64,000 bases of DNA from Cellulomonas wangsupingiae (GTDB taxonomy: Bacteria; Actinomycetota; Actinomycetes; Actinomycetales; Cellulomonadaceae): the NCBI RefSeq assembly GCF_024508275.1, contig NZ_CP101989.1, positions 2,728,001-2,792,000 on the forward strand. The letters are read 5' to 3'. Below are positions 35,141 to 43,605 of the stretch, piece by piece. Numbering within the stretch: the stretch's first letter is position 1; the number at the start of each line of letters is the position of its first letter. The notes beneath the pieces were generated by a model. That model saw only the letters and a list, made by a program, of their open reading frames with translations, was not told the origin of the DNA and ran no database searches. Position numbers and translations under genes: made by a program.

Positions 35141-37510
35141 TCAGTGCGACCCTCCAGCCAGCAGCTTCGGATCGCCGACCACCGCGTACTCGGCCTCGAC
35201 CTTGCGCTCGAGCGGGCTCGGCACCAGCAGCCCGGACGGCGCGTAGAAGTGCGACGGCTCGTCGGGGTCCTCGCTCGTGCCGACCTCGTCCCCGCGTCCC
35301 GCGCCGGCCTTCAGCGCCTTGACGACCGCCACGACGGCCGTCGCCATGAGCAGCCCGACGAGCACGACGAACAGGATCGACAGCGTGCCCTGGATGGCGG
35401 TGTTGCGCACGGTGGCCTCGGCGTTCGCGAGGGCGTCACCCTCGAGCCCGCCGGCCGCGATCTTGTCCTTGGTCGCGTTGTGCAGCGCCCAGTAGCCGAT
35501 CGCCAGGTCGCTGGAGAAGATCTTCTGGTACGACGCCGTGAACGTGGTCGCGGTGTCGAACGCGAGCGGCACCAACGGGATCCAGGCCCACTTCACGAAG
35601 CCCTTCTTCACGACCATCACCGTGACGATCGTCAGCGCGCTCGCAGCGATGAGCTGGTTGGCGATGCCGAACAGCGGGAACAGCGTGCGGATCCCGCCGT
35701 TGGGGTCGGTGACGCCCATGAGCAGCAGCGAGCCCCACGAGGCCACGACGACGCCCGTCGTGAGCCACGACCCCAGGCGCCAGCCCGGGTCCCGGAACTT
35801 CGGCAGCAGGTTGCCGATGGCGTCACCCAGCTGGAACCGCGCGACGCGGGTCACCGCGTCCACGGCGGACAGGATGAACAACGCCTCGAACATGATGGCG
35901 AAGTGGTACCAGAACGACATCATCGCTTTTCCGCCGACGACGTTGTGCATGATGTTCGCCATGCCGACCGCGAGCGTCGGTGCGCCGCCCGTGCGGGACA
36001 CGATCGACGGCTCGCCGACGTCCTTGGCGACCTGCTCGAGGGCAGCGGCGCCCGTGAGCGTCACCTCCTCACCGTCGACGACGGAGTCCCACGTGACCTC
36101 CGGCTGGTTGCCGGCCGGGTCCGAGACGCCGAGGTTCGCGATGGCGGCCGCGGCGTTCTCCTCGGGCGTGCCGTCGGCCGAGTACTGCTCGCCGGCCGTC
36201 TGCTCGATCGACGCCGGGGACATGTTCATCGAGAAGTAGATGCCCTGGTTGAGGGAGACCGCGGCGGCCAGCGCCATGATGGCGACGAACGACTCCATGA
36301 GCATGCCGCCGTACCCGATCATGCGGACCTGCGACTCCTTCTGGACCATCTTGGGGGTGGTCCCGGAGGAGACCATCGCGTGCATGCCGGACAGGGCGCC
36401 GCAGGCGATGGTGATGAACAGGAACGGGAAGAGCGCCCCGGCGAACACCGGGCCCTCCGAGTTGAACGCGAACTCGGTGACGTCGGGCATCTGCGCGATG
36501 GGCCGCACGACGATGATCCCGACGGCGAGCAGGAGGATCGTCCCGACCTTCATGAACGTCGACAGGTAGTCGCGCGGCGTGAGCAGCAGCCACACGGGCA
36601 GCACGGCGGCGAAGAACCCGTAGATGACCATGCACACGACGAGCGTCGTCGGGGTGAGGTGGAAGAAGTCACCCCACGAGGACTCGGCGACGTAGCGTCC
36701 GCCGATGATCGCCGCCAGCAGCGCGACGAACCCGATGATCGACACCTCGGTGACGCGGCCGGGGCGCAGGTACCGCAGGTACAGGCCCATGAGCAGCGCG
36801 ATCGGGATGGTGCAGCCGACCGAGAAGACGCCCCACGGGGACTCGGCCAGGGCGTTGACGCAGACCAGCGCGAGCACGGCCAGGACGATCATCAGCATGA
36901 CGAACACGACGATGATGGCGACCGTGCCGCCGAACCGCCCGATCTCGTCGCGCGCCATCTGGCCCAGCGACCGACCGCCCCGACGCATCGAGTAGAAGAG
37001 CACCAGCATGTCCTGGACCGCGCCGGCGACGACGACGCCGAGGATGATCCACAGCGTGCCGGGCAGGTAGCCCATCTGCGCCGCGAGCACGGGCCCGACG
37101 AGCGGTCCCGCACCGGCGATGGCGGCGAAGTGGTGCCCGTAGAGCACGCGCCGGTCGGTGGGGTCGAAGTCCCGGCCGTTGTTGATGCGCTCGGCGGGGG
37201 TCGCCCGCCGGTCGTCGGGCCGCATGATGCGCCGCTGGATGTACAGCGCGTAGAACCGGTACGCGATCGCGTACGTCGACACCGCGGTGACGACGAACCA
37301 GATCGTGTTGACCTCCTCGCCGCGCACGACGGCGAGCATCATCCAGCCGAACGCCCCGAGCAGCGAGATGCCCACCCAGAGCGCCACCTTCATCGGCGTC
37401 CAGCGCGGCTTCTCGACGACGCCGACGGGTACCCCGGCGTCGTCACGGAGGATCTCCGCCTGTTCCTCAGGCGTGTATTCGGGCACGCGCGGTTCTTGCG
37501 TGGTCGTCAT
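35141..37510 (-). CDS. cstA: CstA family peptide/pyruvate transporter
   Basis: A 789-aa polytopic membrane protein of the CstA/BtsT family, proton-coupled pyruvate (or peptide) uptake carriers induced on carbon starvation. Conserved regions are present: FYALYIQRRIM, TPAERINNGRDF, YGHHFAAIAGAGPLVGPVLA and GRSLGQMARDEIG. An insert of about 100 residues near the middle is rich in acidic residues. ATG 37510; no clear operator is visible upstream. It is followed by its small partner ybdD. Confidence 0.94.
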   Translation of the reverse strand: MTTTQEPRVPEYTPEEQAEILRDDAGVPVGVVEKPRWTPMKVALWVGISLLGAFGWMMLAVVRGEEVNTIWFVVTAVSTYAIAYRFYALYIQRRIMRPDDRRATPAERINNGRDFDPTDRRVLYGHHFAAIAGAGPLVGPVLAAQMGYLPGTLWIILGVVVAGAVQDMLVLFYSMRRGGRSLGQMARDEIGRFGGTVAIIVVFVMLMIVLAVLALVCVNALAESPWGVFSVGCTIPIALLMGLYLRYLRPGRVTEVSIIGFVALLAAIIGGRYVAESSWGDFFHLTPTTLVVCMVIYGFFAAVLPVWLLLTPRDYLSTFMKVGTILLLAVGIIVVRPIAQMPDVTEFAFNSEGPVFAGALFPFLFITIACGALSGMHAMVSSGTTPKMVQKESQVRMIGYGGMLMESFVAIMALAAAVSLNQGIYFSMNMSPASIEQTAGEQYSADGTPEENAAAAIANLGVSDPAGNQPEVTWDSVVDGEEVTLTGAAALEQVAKDVGEPSIVSRTGGAPTLAVGMANIMHNVVGGKAMMSFWYHFAIMFEALFILSAVDAVTRVARFQLGDAIGNLLPKFRDPGWRLGSWLTTGVVVASWGSLLLMGVTDPNGGIRTLFPLFGIANQLIAASALTIVTVMVVKKGFVKWAWIPLVPLAFDTATTFTASYQKIFSSDLAIGYWALHNATKDKIAAGGLEGDALANAEATVRNTAIQGTLSILFVVLVGLLMATAVVAVVKALKAGAGRGDEVGTSEDPDEPSHFYAPSGLLVPSPLERKVEAEYAVVGDPKLLAGGSH

Positions 37511-37822
37511 GTCAACTCCGTCGGTGACAGTGAGGCGGCCATCGTCGCCCGCCCGACGGCCCTGAGCAGCACCATCGTGGACGTCGCCCGAGGATTGCGC
37601 ACGGGACTCACGTCACTCGCGCCGCACCAGGTTTCGTGCCTGCGGACCGGCGGGTCGACCCGGTGCCGCGTATGCGCAGGTCTGCCGCCCTGAGGCACCG
37701 CTCACGGCTGGTCAGCGACCCCGCGAGGGGCGGTCGGAGTGCGGATCGGCGACGCCTCCCGGTGCGGTGTGCACATCGTCCCGGCCGGGGCCGTCGTCGA
37801 CCGACGACGAACCCGTAGCCGG
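37511..37822. other. 312-bp intergenic region upstream of cstA
   Basis: This is the leader/promoter region of cstA on the minus strand. I looked for CRP-like or LacI-like dyads and for short ORFs with a ribosome binding site and found nothing convincing. The open frames here have arginine-rich shadow composition. Confidence 0.5.
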
Positions 37823-37999
37823 TCATTCCGCGAGCCTCCACAGCACGAGCAGTCCCAGGAAGACGACGAGCGACACCGAGCGCAGAGCTGACGGGTTCGC
37901 CCACGCCTCCAGCACGGTGCGGTCGGCGGTGCGCTGCCTCACGTCGACGAGCGTCAGCACCACCATGACCACGCCGGCGGCGATCACCACGAGCTCCAC
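37823..37999 (-). CDS. Small two-TM hypothetical protein
   Basis: A 58-aa protein with two TM helices separated by a polar stretch (RQRTADRTVLEAW). No family is recognised. GTG 37999 is preferred because GGAGG lies 10 nt upstream; the longer start at 38011 would sit directly on that ribosome site. It is the last gene of a leftward group of hypotheticals. Confidence 0.5.
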   Translation of the reverse strand: MELVVIAAGVVMVVLTLVDVRQRTADRTVLEAWANPSALRSVSLVVFLGLLVLWRLAE

Positions 38000-38038
38000 G
38001 CGTCGAGCCACCTCCTCGTCACACAGCCCCGCGACCCG

Positions 38039-38512
38039 TCACAGGAGGCCCGCACGCCGCAGCGCTCTCGCCGACCCCGGGTCGTTCAGGGCTGCCGCGG
38101 GACTGCCCATCCGGACCGCCGCCGCGAGCTGAGCCCGGAACTCGCGGGTTCCCCAGACCACCGGGACCTCGAGGGCACGGCCATCGCTCCACTCGAGGTC
38201 GATCACGGACCCGTAGAACGGGATCCAGTGGAACGTCGCACCGATGAGGTCGGACATCTCGAAGACCTCGGGCCCGCGCCCCTCCTCACGCGTGAGGGTC
38301 GCACCGGAGATCTCGATGACGAGGTGCTCAGAACGCAGCCACACTGCGATGACACCGACGGCGACGGTGCCGCCGACGGCCGACACGTACAGCCATGGCG
38401 GCTCGAGGAACGCCCACGACGCCAACCAGCAGAAGGCCACCATGAAGGCGTACGCGGGCCACCCGAGGGAGCCCGAGTCGACGGTTCGATAACGAGCCCC
38501 ACGGAGTGTCAT
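38039..38512 (-). CDS. Hypothetical two-TM PH-like protein
   Basis: A 157-aa protein. Two TM helices near residues 17-58 are followed by a beta-rich domain (HLVIEISGATLTREEGRG, IDLEWSDGRALEVPV) and a final helix that resembles a bacterial PH fold. No exact family. ATG 38512 follows the upstream stop by 7 nt, with GAGG between them, so translation is coupled to the preceding gene. Confidence 0.6.
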   Translation of the reverse strand: MTLRGARYRTVDSGSLGWPAYAFMVAFCWLASWAFLEPPWLYVSAVGGTVAVGVIAVWLRSEHLVIEISGATLTREEGRGPEVFEMSDLIGATFHWIPFYGSVIDLEWSDGRALEVPVVWGTREFRAQLAAAVRMGSPAAALNDPGSARALRRAGLL

Positions 38513-38519
38513 CGCCGCC

Positions 38520-38897
38520 TCACCGGAGTCCGACCCCCGTCGTCCCCGAGGACGGTTCGGGACAGTCGATCGGCCCTTCCGCCTCCAGGAGCTGACGCTC
38601 GGTCATGACCACGCCGTCCACGATGTACGCGCCGTCGTCGAGCCCTTCCAGGGCACGGACGTCGTTCTCGTCCGCGACCCCGCCGTACCACCCGCCGTCC
38701 GTGACGACATCGACGCTGAAGGGTGTCGTCCAGTCCGGTGCCGGGCCGCTCGAGCTCTCCCGGGAGGCGGGGTCGAGGACGATACGAGGCGCGCGTCCCG
38801 CGGACGTACCACTCGTGCTCGGGGCGACGTACCCGCTCGCGGTCCACCAGCGGGACTCGTCGAGGGCTGACGCGCCGTCGTCCGGCGCGAAGGCCAC
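38520..38897 (-). CDS. Hypothetical protein, possibly 5'-truncated
   Basis: A 125-aa acidic protein without TM or signal (contains ESRWWTASGYVAP and TDGGWYGGVADENDV). No family is recognised. The frame upstream of GTG 38897 stays coding-like (G/C-ending codons) back to a TGA at 38948-38946. Coding-like composition resumes in the same frame beyond that TGA, so the gene may have lost its 5' part. Coupling to the next gene supports translation of the 3' part. Confidence 0.45.
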   Translation of the reverse strand: MAFAPDDGASALDESRWWTASGYVAPSTSGTSAGRAPRIVLDPASRESSSGPAPDWTTPFSVDVVTDGGWYGGVADENDVRALEGLDDGAYIVDGVVMTERQLLEAEGPIDCPEPSSGTTGVGLR

Positions 38898-39048
38898 CGA
38901 CTCGACCTCGACGTGCGACGAGCCCGGAGGTCCTGCGGGCGCGCGTCATGAACGGGACCGTGCGCGGCGGGCGTCGGCCAGGGCTCGCAGGAGCACCAGC
39001 GCGGACTCGGGCACGACGTCCCGACACGGCGAGCGAGGCGACGCTCAC
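38898..39048 (-). pseudogene. Possible decayed 5' part of the preceding hypothetical gene
   Basis: From GTG 39048 (overlapping the upstream stop as GTGA) nine codons look coding. Then the coding-like frame shifts by one, reads a helical segment VPESALVLLRALADARRA and stops at TGA 38948-38946. The same frame then continues into the 38520-38897 ORF. One frameshift plus one nonsense change would explain this. Two separate small genes are the alternative. Confidence 0.35.
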
Positions 39049-39467
39049 GACCTCATCACGGCCTCGTGGAGCAGCTCGGCGCGCTCACGCACGCGGGACG
39101 GCGTGTCCGCCGTGAACCGGAGCTCGACGGGCAGGCGACGACCCACGACCTCGAGCGACACCATCGACACGAACCGCGAGTCGCTGAACCGGTTGGCGAA
39201 GCCGGAGTACGCGACGACGCGGACGTCGAGGATCTTCTCGCGGTCGATGCCGGAGGTCCGGAGCCACGAACGGACGAGGAGTCGGTCGGTGCGGGGGTAG
39301 CAGCCGACGACTGCCGCGCGGAGCGCGATGGCGACGGACGCCGCGAGCAGGCAGAGCGCAAACGGCTCCGTGAGCGTTCCGGCACCCAGGATCGCCATCA
39401 CCAGGAGCAGCTCCAGCAGTCCGACGAACGCGGCGGCGGCTCGTCCGAGCGCGACTGGACGGCACAT
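39045..39467 (-). CDS. Hypothetical two-TM PH-like protein
   Basis: A 140-aa protein. Two TM helices (residues 8-55) are followed by a beta-rich tail (DRLLVRSWLRTSGI, ILDVRVVAYSGFANRF, VSLEVVGRRLPVELRF), like small bacterial PH-domain proteins. ATG 39467 has GGAGG 8 nt upstream and is preferred to GTG 39482. It is the first gene of the leftward hypothetical cluster. Confidence 0.6.
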   Translation of the reverse strand: MCRPVALGRAAAAFVGLLELLLVMAILGAGTLTEPFALCLLAASVAIALRAAVVGCYPRTDRLLVRSWLRTSGIDREKILDVRVVAYSGFANRFSDSRFVSMVSLEVVGRRLPVELRFTADTPSRVRERAELLHEAVMRS

Positions 39468-39636
39468 GCACGTCACCTCCACCGCTCGCGGATCCCGTCG
39501 CCGGCCGCCACCTCGCCGTCGCTGCGTGGATGCTATCGGCGCAGTTGCCGGTTGCGTCCCGTCTCACCCGATCTCGGGACCGGCGACCCCGCGCACGGCG
39601 TCGCGACGTCGACGCCACGGGCTCGTCATGGCACGA

Positions 39637-39650
39637 TGTAAGCGTTTTCC
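39637..39650. promoter_or_regulatory. Candidate LacI-family / cre-like operator
   Basis: TGTAAGCGTTTTCC lies 24 nt before the dehydratase start. It fits the AANCGNT core of LacI/GalR operators in actinobacteria. No LacI-type regulator is encoded in this window, so the regulator must lie elsewhere. Confidence 0.45.
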
Positions 39651-39674
39651 CCGCCGACGACCGCAAGGAACCCC

Positions 39675-41240
39675 GTGTCCCTCGCCTCCCCCGGACGCTC
39701 CGGCGCCGCCACGTCCACGCCGCCGCGCACCGCCCTGCTGCTCGCTCCCGGCGACGACGTCGCGGTGACCGTCGTGGACGTCCTCGCGGGCACCTCCGTG
39801 GCGCTGGGCGACACCGTCGTCACGGCCTCGAGCGACGTCCCGCGCGGCCACAAGCTCGCGGTCCGCCCCCTTCCCGCCGGCGCCCAGGTGCACAAGTACG
39901 GCCAGGTCATCGGTCGCACGACCACCGACGTCGCGGTCGGCGCCCATGTCCACGCCCACAACCTCGGCATGGACTCCGTGGCCCACGCGTACGAGTTCGG
40001 CACGGCGCGCGTCACGATCCCGCCGGCTACCACGACGCGCACGTTCGAGGGCTTCCGGCGCGCCGACGGCCGCGTCGGCACGCGCAGCTACGTCGGCATC
40101 GTGACGTCCGTGAACTGCTCGGCCTCCACCGCCCGCATGATCGCCGACCAGTTCCGCGGCCCGGTGATGGACGCGTGGCCGCACGTCGACGGCGTCGTCG
40201 CCCTGACGCACGACTCGGGGTGCGGGCTGGTGCCCGAGTCCGAGGGCGGGCAGGTGCTGCGTCGCACGCTGCGCGGGTACGCCGCGCACCCCAACGTGCA
40301 GGGCCTGCTGGTGCTCGGCCTGGGCTGCGAGATGCTCGCCGTCCAAGGGCTGCTCGCGGACCTGCCCGCGTCGCCCGACACGCTCGTCGAGCACCTGACC
40401 ATCCAGGACACCGGCGGCATCCGCGCGACGGTCCGCGCGGGCGTCGACGTCGTGCGCACCATGCTCGACGACCTCGAGACCCGCCGCCGCGTGACCGTGC
40501 CGGCCTCCGAGCTCGTCCTCGGCCTCAACTGCGGCGGCTCCGACGGGTACTCCGGCATCACCGCCAACCCCGCGCTCGGCCGCGCGTCGGACCTGCTCGT
40601 GGCCCAGGGCGGCACGAGCGTGCTGGCCGAGACGCCCGAGGTCTTCGGTGCCGAGCACCTGCTGACGCGCCGCGCCGTGAGCGAGGCCGTGGGCCGCCGC
40701 CTGCTCGACCGCATCGACTGGTGGCAGGACTACGTGCGTCGCGGCGGCGGCACCCTCGACAACAACCCGTCACCCGGCAACAAGGCCGGCGGCCTGACGA
40801 CCATCCTCGAGAAGTCCCTCGGCGCGGTGGCCAAGGGCGGCACCGCCGAGCTGACGGCGGTGTACGAGTACGCCGAGCCGGTCGTCGACCGCGGCTTCAC
40901 GTTCATGGACACCCCCGGCTACGACCCCGTCTCGGTCACCGGCATCGTGGCGGGCGGCGCGACGGTCGTCGTCTTCACGACGGGCCGCGGCTCCGTGCTC
41001 GGCGCCAAGCCCGCGCCGTGCGTCAAGGTGGCGACCAGCACCGAGATGTACGAGCGGATGCGCGAGGACATGGACCTCGACGCCGGCCGCATCGTCACCG
41101 GGACGGCGACGATCGACGAGGTGGGCCACGAGATCCTCGAGCTCGTGCTCGACGTCGCCTCCGGGCGTGCCACGGTCAGCGAGGAGCTGGACCTGGGCCG
41201 CGACGAGTTCGTCCCCTGGCAGCTCGGCGCGGTGACCTGA
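39675..41240 (+). CDS. UxaA family hydrolyase (altronate/galactarate dehydratase)
   Basis: A 521-aa protein with an N-terminal SAF domain (HKLAVRPLPAGAQVHKYGQVIG) and the UxaA/GarD catalytic domain (GTRSYVGIVTSVNCSAS; HDSGCG; LGLNCGGSDGYSGITANPALG; NNPSPGNKAGGLTTI). These iron-dependent enzymes dehydrate altronate or galactarate to 2-keto-3-deoxy sugar acids. Altronate and galactarate cannot be told apart here. GTG 39675 has AAGGAA upstream. It stands alone rather than in a uronate operon. Confidence 0.9.
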   Translation: MSLASPGRSGAATSTPPRTALLLAPGDDVAVTVVDVLAGTSVALGDTVVTASSDVPRGHKLAVRPLPAGAQVHKYGQVIGRTTTDVAVGAHVHAHNLGMDSVAHAYEFGTARVTIPPATTTRTFEGFRRADGRVGTRSYVGIVTSVNCSASTARMIADQFRGPVMDAWPHVDGVVALTHDSGCGLVPESEGGQVLRRTLRGYAAHPNVQGLLVLGLGCEMLAVQGLLADLPASPDTLVEHLTIQDTGGIRATVRAGVDVVRTMLDDLETRRRVTVPASELVLGLNCGGSDGYSGITANPALGRASDLLVAQGGTSVLAETPEVFGAEHLLTRRAVSEAVGRRLLDRIDWWQDYVRRGGGTLDNNPSPGNKAGGLTTILEKSLGAVAKGGTAELTAVYEYAEPVVDRGFTFMDTPGYDPVSVTGIVAGGATVVVFTTGRGSVLGAKPAPCVKVATSTEMYERMREDMDLDAGRIVTGTATIDEVGHEILELVLDVASGRATVSEELDLGRDEFVPWQLGAVT

Positions 41241-41255
41241 GGTCGCGCCTGGCCC

Positions 41256-42245
41256 TCACGACGCCGCCTCGACCCCCGTCCGGCGCCGGGCGCGCCCCGG
41301 CGGCCCTCCCGTCTCCCGCGTGAACGCCCGGCTGAACGCGGCGGCGGACTCGTACCCCGCGGCCGCGGCCGCCTGCGCGACGCCGTCACCGCGCGCGAGC
41401 CGGTCGGCGGCGACGTGCATGCGCCACGTCGCGACGTAGCGCATCGCCGGCACGCCCACGACCTGCGTGAACCGGGCGGCGAACGCCGAGCGCGACATCG
41501 CAGCCTCGCGGGCGAGCCCCGCGACGGTCCACGGCCGTGCGGGGTCCCGGTGCACCGCCGCGAGCGCCGCGCCGACGTACGGGTCGCGCAACCCGCCGAT
41601 CCAGCCCGTGACCGGCTCCTGCGCGTCGAGCCAGGCGCGCACCGCCTGGATGACCAGGACGTCCGCCAGCCGCGTGAGGACCGCCTCCCCGCCCGGGCGC
41701 ACGTGCTCGAGCTCGGCTGCCATGAGCCCGAGCGTGCGTCCGACCCACGTCCCGGACGACGCCGGGACGTGCACGACCGCCGGCAGCAGCTCCAGCAGCG
41801 GCCGCGCGGCGGGCCCGTCCACGCTCAGGACCCCGCACACCAGCGTCGTGCGCGGGCCGTCGCCGTCGTGCCGCAGCACGGAGTAGCTCTCGGTGACGTA
41901 CTCCTGCGGGAGCAGGTCGACGCGACCCAGCGACGGTGCGGCCAGGTCGCCGGCGAGCACGTGGCCGCGCCCGTGCGGCACGAGCGCGAGATCACCGCTG
42001 CGCAGCCGCACGGGCTCGGCCCCCGGGACCGCGACCCACGACTCGCCCTGCGTCACGACGTGGAACGACAGGCAGTCGCCGAAGGCGGGCATGTCCACCG
42101 CCCACGGCCCCGCGGCCTCCGTGCGGCAGTAGAAGACGCCCGCGACGCGCAGCCGGTGCAGCGCTTCCCCCACCGGGTCGGGCGCGGCGCGCGGCGGGAC
42201 GACGGGTCCGCCCACGGGACCTCCCGGTGCTGGACGATCGAGCAT
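41256..42245 (-). CDS. AraC family regulator with cupin ligand domain
   Basis: A 329-aa regulator. An N-terminal cupin (AraC_binding-like) domain carries CLSFHVVTQGESWV and LALVPHGRGHVLAG. The C-terminal double HTH is WTVAGLAREAAMSRSAFAARF and VAQAAAAAGYESAAAFSRAF. ATG 42245 removes an arginine-rich extension of the longest frame. It is divergent from the NAD-binding oxidoreductase, a frequent pairing, so it probably regulates that gene. Confidence 0.88.
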   Translation of the reverse strand: MLDRPAPGGPVGGPVVPPRAAPDPVGEALHRLRVAGVFYCRTEAAGPWAVDMPAFGDCLSFHVVTQGESWVAVPGAEPVRLRSGDLALVPHGRGHVLAGDLAAPSLGRVDLLPQEYVTESYSVLRHDGDGPRTTLVCGVLSVDGPAARPLLELLPAVVHVPASSGTWVGRTLGLMAAELEHVRPGGEAVLTRLADVLVIQAVRAWLDAQEPVTGWIGGLRDPYVGAALAAVHRDPARPWTVAGLAREAAMSRSAFAARFTQVVGVPAMRYVATWRMHVAADRLARGDGVAQAAAAAGYESAAAFSRAFTRETGGPPGRARRRTGVEAAS

Positions 42246-42342
42246 GCTTCGACGACGCACGAGCATAGACCGTCCACGCCAGCGCTGGTGTGCTGGACCC
42301 AGCGGCGGTCGCACGGACCGCCGGCGGACCTCGGAGGCCACC

Positions 42343-43023
42343 ATGCAGGTACTCGTCGTCGGAGCCACCGGAGGGTCGGGCCGCGCGGCCGTCGCCGCGC
42401 TCACCGCCCGCGGTCACACCGTCACCGCGCTGTCGCGCCACGCGTCGGCGCTCACCGGGCCGCTGGTGCGCGGCGTCGACGGCGACGTGACCGACGCCGT
42501 CACGGTCGACGCCGTCATGGCCGGGCAGGACGCGGTGGTCGTCACTCTCGGCATCAGCGAGAACCCGGTGCGGGTGCGGCTGCGCGGGCCGTCCACCACG
42601 CCCGCCGACGTGCGCTCGCGGGGCACCCGGCACGTCGTGGACGCGATGGCGCGGCACGGGGTGCGCCGCCTCGTCGTGCAGACGTCGTACGGCGTGGGCG
42701 CGACGCGTCCGCTGCTGCCGTTCACGATGCGGGCGATGTTCGCGCTGCTGCTCGCCCCGCAGATCGCGGACACCGAGCGGCAGGCGAGGATCGTGCACCG
42801 CAGCGGCCTGGACTGGGTCGAGGTGCAGCCGGTCAACCTCGTCGACGCGGACCTGCCGGGAGCGGCGTTCGCGTCGGTCACCGGTGCGCAGCGGAGCATG
42901 AAGGTCTCGCGCACCCAGGTCGGCCGGTTCCTCGCCGACGCGGTCGAGCCGGGCGCACAGGTCGCGGCCACGGTCGCGCTGTCGCACGACCCGGCGTCCG
43001 CCCCGGCCTCCGTCGCCCGGTGA
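42343..43023 (+). CDS. NAD(P)-binding oxidoreductase, NmrA-like SDR
   Basis: A 226-aa atypical SDR. The dinucleotide loop GATGGSGRA is at the start. The YxxxK site is not evident, as in NmrA/HSCARG-like NADPH-binding proteins (QTSYGVGATRPLLPF follows). ATG 42343 has GGAGG 6 nt upstream. The 97-bp divergent promoter region is shared with the AraC-type gene. Confidence 0.83.
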   Translation: MQVLVVGATGGSGRAAVAALTARGHTVTALSRHASALTGPLVRGVDGDVTDAVTVDAVMAGQDAVVVTLGISENPVRVRLRGPSTTPADVRSRGTRHVVDAMARHGVRRLVVQTSYGVGATRPLLPFTMRAMFALLLAPQIADTERQARIVHRSGLDWVEVQPVNLVDADLPGAAFASVTGAQRSMKVSRTQVGRFLADAVEPGAQVAATVALSHDPASAPASVAR

Positions 43024-43036
43024 CACCGCTCCGGAA

Positions 43037-43064
43037 TTCTCAACTACGGTGTCCTCGTTGAGAA
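43037..43064. promoter_or_regulatory. Inverted repeat upstream of zur
   Basis: TTCTCAAC (43037-43044) and GTTGAGAA (43057-43064) form a perfect 8-bp inverted repeat with a 12-nt gap that contains TACGGT, a possible -10. Each arm matches one half of a Zur-type palindrome, so this may be an autoregulatory operator. A role as terminator of the upstream gene is possible. Confidence 0.4.
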
Positions 43065-43097
43065 CGGCGACGGTGCGGACGGTGAGAGGTGCAGGCG

Positions 43098-43493
43098 ATG
43101 ATCGGTCAGCGGGTCACCCGCCAGCGGGTGGCGATCGCGGAGCTGCTCGAGGACGTCGACGAGTTCCGCAGCGCGCAGCAGATCCACCAGATGCTCCAGC
43201 AGCGCGGGCAGGAGATCGGGCTCGCCACGGTGTACCGCACGCTCAACGCGATGGCCGAGCAGGGCGACCTCGAGGTGCTCCTGCAGCCCACCGGCGAGCA
43301 CACCTACCTGCGGTGCGAGCCGCGCAGCGAGCACCACCACCACCTCGTGTGCCGCGTCTGCGGGCGCACCGTCGACGTCGCGGCCCCCGAGCTCGAGCGC
43401 ATCGTCGAGGCCCTGGCGTCCAGCCACGACTTCGCCGACGTCGAGCACAGCATCGACTTCGTGGGCACCTGCCGCGACTGCGCCCGCGCCTGA
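43098..43493 (+). CDS. zur: Fur family zinc uptake regulator Zur
   Basis: A 131-aa Fur-family repressor. The winged helix is VTRQRVAIAELLEDVDEFRSAQ, with ATVYRTLNAM as recognition region. Metal ligands: HHHHLVC and CRVCG, then a terminal CRDC completing the CxxC...CxxC structural zinc site. The close match to actinobacterial Zur proteins (FRSAQ, HHHHLVCRxCG) makes zinc the likely signal. ATG 43098 has AGGTG 6 nt upstream; GTG 43089 is an alternative start. Confidence 0.85.
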   Translation: MIGQRVTRQRVAIAELLEDVDEFRSAQQIHQMLQQRGQEIGLATVYRTLNAMAEQGDLEVLLQPTGEHTYLRCEPRSEHHHHLVCRVCGRTVDVAAPELERIVEALASSHDFADVEHSIDFVGTCRDCARA

Positions 43494-43605
43494 CGTCCCG
43501 ACCGGGCTCCCCCGGGGGACGGGGTGCGCCGGGCCCGGCGCCTGTCGATACTGGCCGGAGGACCTGCACGGCAGGGCACGGGGGGCCACGACCGGTGAGG
43601 ACACC

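Noticed and set aside
37608..37904. 98-codon minus-strand frame upstream of cstA
   Set aside because: Arginine-rich, no ribosome site, no coding-like codon pattern.
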